A program made the position numbers and the translations under genes. From Quercus robur (lineage: Eukaryota > Streptophyta > Magnoliopsida > Fagales > Fagaceae), in the NCBI RefSeq assembly GCF_932294415.1, contig NC_065535.1, positions 82,171,862-82,235,861 of the forward strand: a stretch of 64,000 nt of DNA. The letters run 5' to 3'. Numbering within the stretch: position 1 is the first letter of the stretch; each line of letters starts with the position of its first letter. The notes beneath the pieces were generated by a model. The model searched no databases. It saw nothing but the letters and a program-made list of their open reading frames with translations, and was not told the DNA's origin. Below are positions 58,851 to 64,000 of the stretch, piece by piece.

Positions 58851-59917
58851 GATTTTATTTTTATTTTTTATAATTAGTAACAACAATGGGAAGGAAGATT
58901 TGAAAATTAGATATTTAATTATTATTTTACTGATAATAATTTAGTATTGGTATGCTTTTTCATATTTGATGTAATTCAGTTAATTGTAGTGTCAAAATCT
59001 AGTGGAATGATCAACCAATATTTCTTACGTTTATCCAATAATAAAAAGTAGTATTTCTTACATCCAAAAAAAAAAATATATATATATATATATATATTTT
59101 GCTATTTTTTAATATATATATCTAATAGAGTAATATTAGAGATATTACAAAGTTTACTACATAAGGCTTACAAATGAACAGTTGTCACACACAAAAAAAT
59201 GTAAATTTAACATATATTTTTGAAATCCACCTATCACATTAATTATCAAATTAATTTATGAATATTTTGCAATAAAATTTGTAATAGCTTTAATATTTTA
59301 TGGGAAGCTAGCTACTTTTAATATATGTATCAAGTCATTGAAAAAAAAAAAAAGAATAAATAATAAGTTTGGTGAAAAAAAAAAAATTGGACGTTCCTTG
59401 ATATTCATTTGTCACAAGCTTTTTCGTTCTACTTTTAGTTTATATAGTTTTTTTTTTTTTTAATTCCAAGTTTATTTCACTTTTAACAAAAAGTCAAATA
59501 AGTTCATACGAACAGACACTTGGTTTGTGTTTACTCATCAATTAGGTCAAGTTAATCCCCTTTGTATCATTCCCATTTTACCATATATCTTGGAAAAGAC
59601 TAAAAGCTATTTCATGATTTTCATGATCAAGAGTTGCTAATCCCATTTATAACTAAGCTAAAGGAAATACAACTCTTGCATATGAAACTAGTTTATCACA
59701 CGTTGCAATCCAAGTAAGGCCTTTTCACAGAAACACGTACCTAGCCCACCACCACCAGGTTGATCTCCTGCCCAGCATCGGTCTGCCGCGATTCTTATTA
59801 TACTTATAAATTTACTTTGCTTAATATATATATATATACACACACATCTATTCCCTTTTCTTACACGGTTTTAGGGAAAAGGGATTTTGCTAGCCAGACC
59901 CCATTTGTGATCTCTTG
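58851..59917. other. AT-rich intergenic sequence
   Basis: An (AT)n tract occurs at about 59077-59097. The segment near 59130-59300 (AGAGATATTACAAAGTTTACTACATAAGG) resembles the interior of the hAT-like element at 35350-35510, so it may be a remnant of the same family. No gene. Confidence 0.45.
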
Positions 59918-60089
59918 TGTTAGAAATACAGAATAATTGTATTGTATTTCATGAATCGAAAGAATATACATCACTGCTTTTATATAGGAGGCATATGTGT
60001 GCAGTACAAGTAGAGTGTAGTACAAGTACAAGTGTGCTATACAAGTAACCTAATTGGGCCTAAAGCCCATAACACAATACACGTTAACA
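59918..60089 (-). repeat. 3' LTR of the second copia element
   Basis: On the minus strand it begins TGTTAACGTGTATTG and ends CTGTATTTCTAACA (172 bp). It contains TATATAAAAGCAG (minus). It is directly preceded on the minus strand by a polypurine tract (TTGAGGGGGGC, near 60090-60100). Confidence 0.8.
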
Positions 60090-60102
60090 GCCCCCCTCAA
60101 AC

Positions 60103-63100
60103 TCAAGGTGGATGTGAGACCAACTTGAGGTTGTCAACCAAATCACGAGTGCGTCCCTTAGGAAGTGACTTGGTGAAGATATCTGCAAGTTGATCTTTGG
60201 AGGAGACGGAGAAAAGCTTAAGAGCACCATGGACAAGATGATAACGGATAAAATGACAATCAATCTCGATGTGTTTAGTCCGTTCATGAAAGACATCATT
60301 ATGAGTAATATGAATGGCACTCTGGTTGTCACAATAAAGGGGAGTAGCAGAGGAGGTGGACACACCCAAATCCTTAAGGAGCCATCGTAGCCAAAGGAGC
60401 TCAGATGTGGTATCAGCAAGAGCACGATATTCTGCTTCAGTACTGGAGCGGGCTACAAAAGTTTGTTTCTTGCTTCGCCAAGAAATCAAAGAAGAACCAA
60501 GGAGAAAACAGTAACCTGTAGTAGACCTGTGATCAGTAGGATCTCCTGCTCAATCAGCATCAGAGAATGCACGGAGTACAAGAGGAGACTGAGCTGAGTA
60601 GAAAAGGCCATGAAAGAGGGTGCCCTTCAAGTATCGAAGAATGCGCAGAACAGCAGCATAGTGAGTTGATCGTGGAGCAGACAGATACTGGCTCACCTGA
60701 TGAACAGCATAGGAGATGTCTGGACGAGTAACTGTGAGATAAACTAGGCTGCCAACCAATCGTCTGTAAAGAGAGGGATTAGACAATGGTTTCCCCCTTG
60801 AGGGAGTCAGATGCGCATTAAGCTCAACTGGAGTGTCAACAGTCTTGCTATCAGTGAGTCCAGCTCGAGACAAGAGTTCAGAAGCATACTTAGCTTGAGT
60901 AAGATAAAGTCCATCAGTAGAATGAGTGATTTCAAGACCCAAGAAGTAGCTGAGATGTCCAAGATCTTTCATCTCAAATTGCTGACTGAGAAAATCCTTG
61001 AGTTCTTGAATGCCACTGAGGTCATCACCAGTTATGATCATATCATCCACATACAGGAGAAGTAAAATAGTGCCTTTGTCAGTGCGACGAAGAAATAAGG
61101 CAGAATCATAATGACTGGCCATAAAGTGCACGTCGAAGGTAACAAACCTTGTTTGAGTCAACAGAGAGACTAGGAGGAGGTTGCATATAAACTTCTTCAT
61201 GTAAATCCCCATTAAGGAATGCATTTTTGACATCCATCTGAAAAAGATCCCATTTACGGGCAGCAGCAACAGCTAAGAGGGCACGAACAGATGAGATACG
61301 AGCAACAGGAGCAAAGGTCTCTTCATAATCAATCCCATACTCCTGTGTAAAACCTTTTGCAACAAGACGAGTTTTGTAGCGCTCAATGGACCCATCAGAG
61401 CGAGTCTTAATCTTGTAGATCCACTTACAACCAACCACAGATTTCCCGGGAGGAAGTGTCACCAAATCCCAAGTATGGTTTTTAGATAATGCATCAAGTT
61501 CCTCTTTCATTGCAATCTGCCATAAAGGGTCAGTGGAAGCCTCACGATAGGTGTAAGGCTCATGTAATGTAGCAAGAGCAGTGTAACAATGATAGTCAAG
61601 TAAATGTGTAGGAATAGATCTTACTCGAGTTGAGTGACGAGGTGGAATGTCTTGTGCAAGATCTTCAGGCGGAGCAGGAGCAGGGGACCCAAGCTCAGGG
61701 TTGGGGTTGGGTAGCTCGTCTTCAACCTGTTCATCTTCCACCTGTTCATTAAAGGGTGAACTAGGAAAGGGATCAGTGATATCTGGTGGTTGGACAGAGA
61801 AGTCTACAAGAGAATCAGGAGCAACTACAGGAGGATCAGGAGCAGCTACAGAAGGAATATGTGCCTCATCTGGAAAAAGATCTAAAACAGAAGAGGAAGA
61901 TAGGGAGGCACGAAAGTGAGAGAGCTCGACAAAGAGGCGATGTTCCCAAAAGACAACATTGCGAGAAATACGAAAACGATGAGAGACAAGGTCATAACAC
62001 CGATACCCCTTTTGAGTTTCGCCATAGCCAACAAAACAACAAAGCCTTGACCGAGGCTCAAGTTTGTTATGCTCATGTGGCTGAAGAAGAACGAAACAAG
62101 CAGAACCAAAGGAGCGAAGGTGGTGATAGTCTGGACATGACCCAAAAAGGCGCTCATATGGAGTTTGATTTTGGATAACCGGACTCGAAATGCGATTAAT
62201 AGTATGAACAGCATGAAGTGCAGCTTCGCCCCAAAAAGGAGCAGGAACTTTGGCAGAGAGAAGAAGAGCACGAACAGTGTCAAGAATATGACGAAGTTTT
62301 CGTTCGGCTCTACCATTTTGCTGAGAGGTACCTGGACAAGTTAGTTGATGAACAGTGCCATAGGAATGCAAAACAGCTTGAAAAGCATATTGAGTATATT
62401 CAAGAGCATTATCAGATCGAAAATTTTTAATGCGTTTGGAAAACTGAGTTTCAACCATTTTTGCAAAATTAGAATATACTTGCAATAATTCAGAACGATG
62501 TTTCATATAAAAAATCCAGATATAGCGAGAGTAATCATCAACAAAGACAACAAAATATCGAGACCCACCAATACTAGAGACAGAAGAAGGGCCCCAAACA
62601 TCAGAATGAATAAGGTCAAAGATATCAGTGGATATTGATTCACTAGTATTGAAAGGCAAAGCTGGTTGTTTTCCTAATTGGCACGAAACACAATCAAAAT
62701 TTTTTGTAGACACTGAACCTAACAAACCTCTAGAAGCTAATTGTTGTACCCGAGAGGAAGATGCATGACCAAGTCGAGCATGCCAAAGTGCAAGGGAAGG
62801 AATTGAAGAAGTTGTAGCAGCTGCAGCAACAAAAACTGGAGCAACAAGTGGAAGACGAAGGTTGTCCACGGGAAACATATGCCCAACTCTGGGACCAATC
62901 CCAAGCTCCTGTCCCGTCCTCGGATCCTGCACAATACACCCAGAATAATCAAAGATAATGCGATAACCCAACTCAGCTAATTGTCCAACAGAAAATAAAT
63001 TATAAGAAAGGTCAGGAACATTAAAGACTCCAGGAACCGAGAGATTGGAGGTCGCAACGGAACCTATATTATGACTAGACATTGTGGAACCATTTGCTGT

Positions 63101-63526
63101 GCGAATATTAAGAGGGTGCGATGCAGGTTTAAGGTCAGAAAATAAGGACGAGTGAGGTGTCATGTGATTGCAACAAGCAGAATCCATAAGCCAAGAGGTA
63201 GGAGACATACAAGATAAAGCTGAGAGAGAAGAGGAATAAGATGCATTATCAACCGTACGAATGACATTGGCGATGATATTTATAAGGTCATCTCTGGAAA
63301 TGGTGAAAGTGGATCCAGAAGACTGAGACTTTGCAGAGACGGGAGCCATAGGTTGGACACTCTCAGTGTTAGCAACAGTAGCAGCAGAGATGGAAACAGC
63401 TGATTTGTTGCGTTGATAGCAAGTCTCAATATTATGGCCAAAACGTTTGCAAAAATTGCAAAAACGTTTGTTGGATTGTCGGCGACGATTGTTGCAAGAG
63501 GAAGAAGACTTGTCCTTATTCTTCAT
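60103..63526 (-). pseudogene. Copia pol polyprotein (zinc knuckle to RNase H), broken
   Basis: The 806-codon frame 63526-61106 starts near the nucleocapsid knuckle CNFCKRFGHNIETC. It continues through protease (MDSACCNHMT), integrase (HARLGH, C-x2-C, IHSDVWGP, FVDDYSRY, NFRSDN, NGRAERK) and into RT (GCKWIYKIK, FQMDVKNAFLNGDLHEEVYM). It ends abnormally after RRALYG. The next frame (61269-60550) resumes at SHYDSALF, then YVDDMIITGDD, to a TGA at 60550-60552 that replaces the Trp of SDADW. RNase H resumes at 60489 ([22 protein letters not shown]) and ends at 60103. The residues normally between ALYG and YDSALF are missing, implying a ~60-70 bp deletion with frameshift. Integrase and protease catalytic residues look intact. 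Confidence 0.9.
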
Positions 63527-63775
63527 TTTGAAGCAAAATATGCAAAAATAGACTGCACAAATGAAATCTACGCGAAAAACTGGGTAAGGAGAACCTGGAC
63601 AGAAAAATCAACCCTGGAAAAGTCAACGGTCAAAGTCAACGGCTGGTCAACGACTGGTCAACGGTCAACGGCCAGCAGATGACGTCACAGGATGACGTGG
63701 CGATGACGTCAGCAGAACAGTGGATGCTGACGCAGTTAGGGCTGACGTGGCAGAGGGGATGACGTCAGCAGACTA
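63527..63775. other. Region 5' of the copia knuckle: TGACG and GGTCAAC repeats
   Basis: Short direct repeats: GGTCAACG-like units at 63628-63672, then six TGACG pentamers in about 95 bp (63679-63766), three of them within TGACGTCA. On the minus strand the pol frame is closed by a stop (TCA at about 63608), so this stretch is either a broken gag linker or non-coding leader. Confidence 0.6.
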
Positions 63776-63779
63776 GGTT

Positions 63780-64000
63780 CCGGCGCGTGGCAGCGCGTGG
63801 ACGGCGCGTGCAGAGAAACTGCGGCGCGTGGTGGCGCGTGGACGGCGCGTGCAGAGAAACTGCGGCGCGTGGTGGCGTGTGGACGGCGCGTGGTGGCGTG
63901 TGGACGGCGCGTGCAGAGAAACTGCGGCGCGTGGTGGCGTGTGGACGGCGCGTGCAGAGAAACTGCGGCACGTGCAGAGAAACTGCGGCGCGTGGTGGCG
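63780..64000. repeat. GC-rich minisatellite running off the window edge
   Basis: GGCGCGTG modules combined with GCAGAGAAACTGC (five copies) form irregular units of about 40 bp: GGCGCGTGGTGGCG[C/T]GTGGACGGCGCGTGCAGAGAAACTGC. Its GC content contrasts with the AT-rich flanks. Frames crossing it give repetitive Arg/Pro/His peptides, an artefact of the repeat. Confidence 0.85.

Larger units (their letters stand above)
59918..64000 (-). mobile_element. Second Ty1/copia retrotransposon (minus strand, runs off the window)
   Basis: The 3' LTR (59918-60089), polypurine tract, RNase H, RT, integrase, protease and zinc knuckle follow in copia order on the minus strand. The 5' LTR and most of gag lie beyond 64000 or are missing. 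It is a better preserved copy than the 11-18 kb element but carries a deletion in RT and a stop in RNase H. Confidence 0.9.

Noticed and set aside
63765-63971. Minus-strand Arg/His/Pro-rich ORF at the window end
   Set aside because: It is a translation of the minisatellite, with repeated peptide units and no independent coding evidence.

Overview
This window is plant nuclear DNA, most likely from a eudicot. The evidence is AT-rich intergenic sequence, genes with short GT-AG introns, an AGC VIIIa kinase, an early-nodulin-93 gene, a DYW-type PPR gene, and dense nested retrotransposons and DNA transposons. A woody species such as a member of Fagales would fit the repeat style, but the sequence alone cannot show it. 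I see no bacterial, viral-host or organellar features, no tRNA or rRNA gene and no CRISPR array.

Only three host genes are convincing. (1) A two-exon AGC VIIIa protein kinase (PINOID/D6PK/AGC1-12 type) lies at 5544-7472 (+). (2) A small four-exon ENOD93 gene lies at 27879-29133 (+); its exons are too short to stand out as open frames. (3) An intronless DYW pentatricopeptide-repeat gene, the apparent orthologue of the plastid RNA-editing factor OTP82, lies at 29369-31597 (-). Genes 2 and 3 are convergent, with 235 bp between their stop codons. Both products are expected to act in organelles: mitochondrial respiration for ENOD93, plastid ndh transcript editing for OTP82.

The rest is mostly mobile DNA. 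Left to right: a LINE 3' end (1-597); MITE-like fold-backs (8.7 and 10.1 kb); a decayed Ty1/copia element with 595-bp LTRs (11374-18666) whose integrase is split by a 1513-bp Mutator-like element with a perfect 9-bp target duplication; a probable 1-kb solo LTR (21.7 kb); two solo LTRs of one family in opposite orientation (24330-25220 and 32587-33401), each with a perfect 5-bp target duplication; several Helitron-like 3' hairpin ends (31.9-33.6 kb); and a tandem duplication (34.8-37.4 kb) whose first copy alone carries a hAT-like element and a MITE.

The 39-49 kb stretch is a young 10.3-kb Ty3/gypsy element of the Tat type (39075-49393). It has 491-bp LTRs that differ at 5 positions and a TTACT target duplication. 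It carries a nearly intact gag-pol on the + strand and, on the opposite strand, a spliceable multi-exon gene for a 'putative plant transposon protein' fused to a coiled coil. It sits inside a small hAT-like element with its own 8-bp target duplication.

Further right are a CACTA-like terminus (50.3 kb), a 41-bp minisatellite (50.7 kb), a 4.2-kb non-autonomous Helitron (52864-57095), a 1.1-kb MULE with GC-rich internal sequence, possibly a Pack-MULE (57712-58850), and a second copia element on the - strand (59918 to beyond the window end), preceded by a GC-rich minisatellite that runs off the edge.
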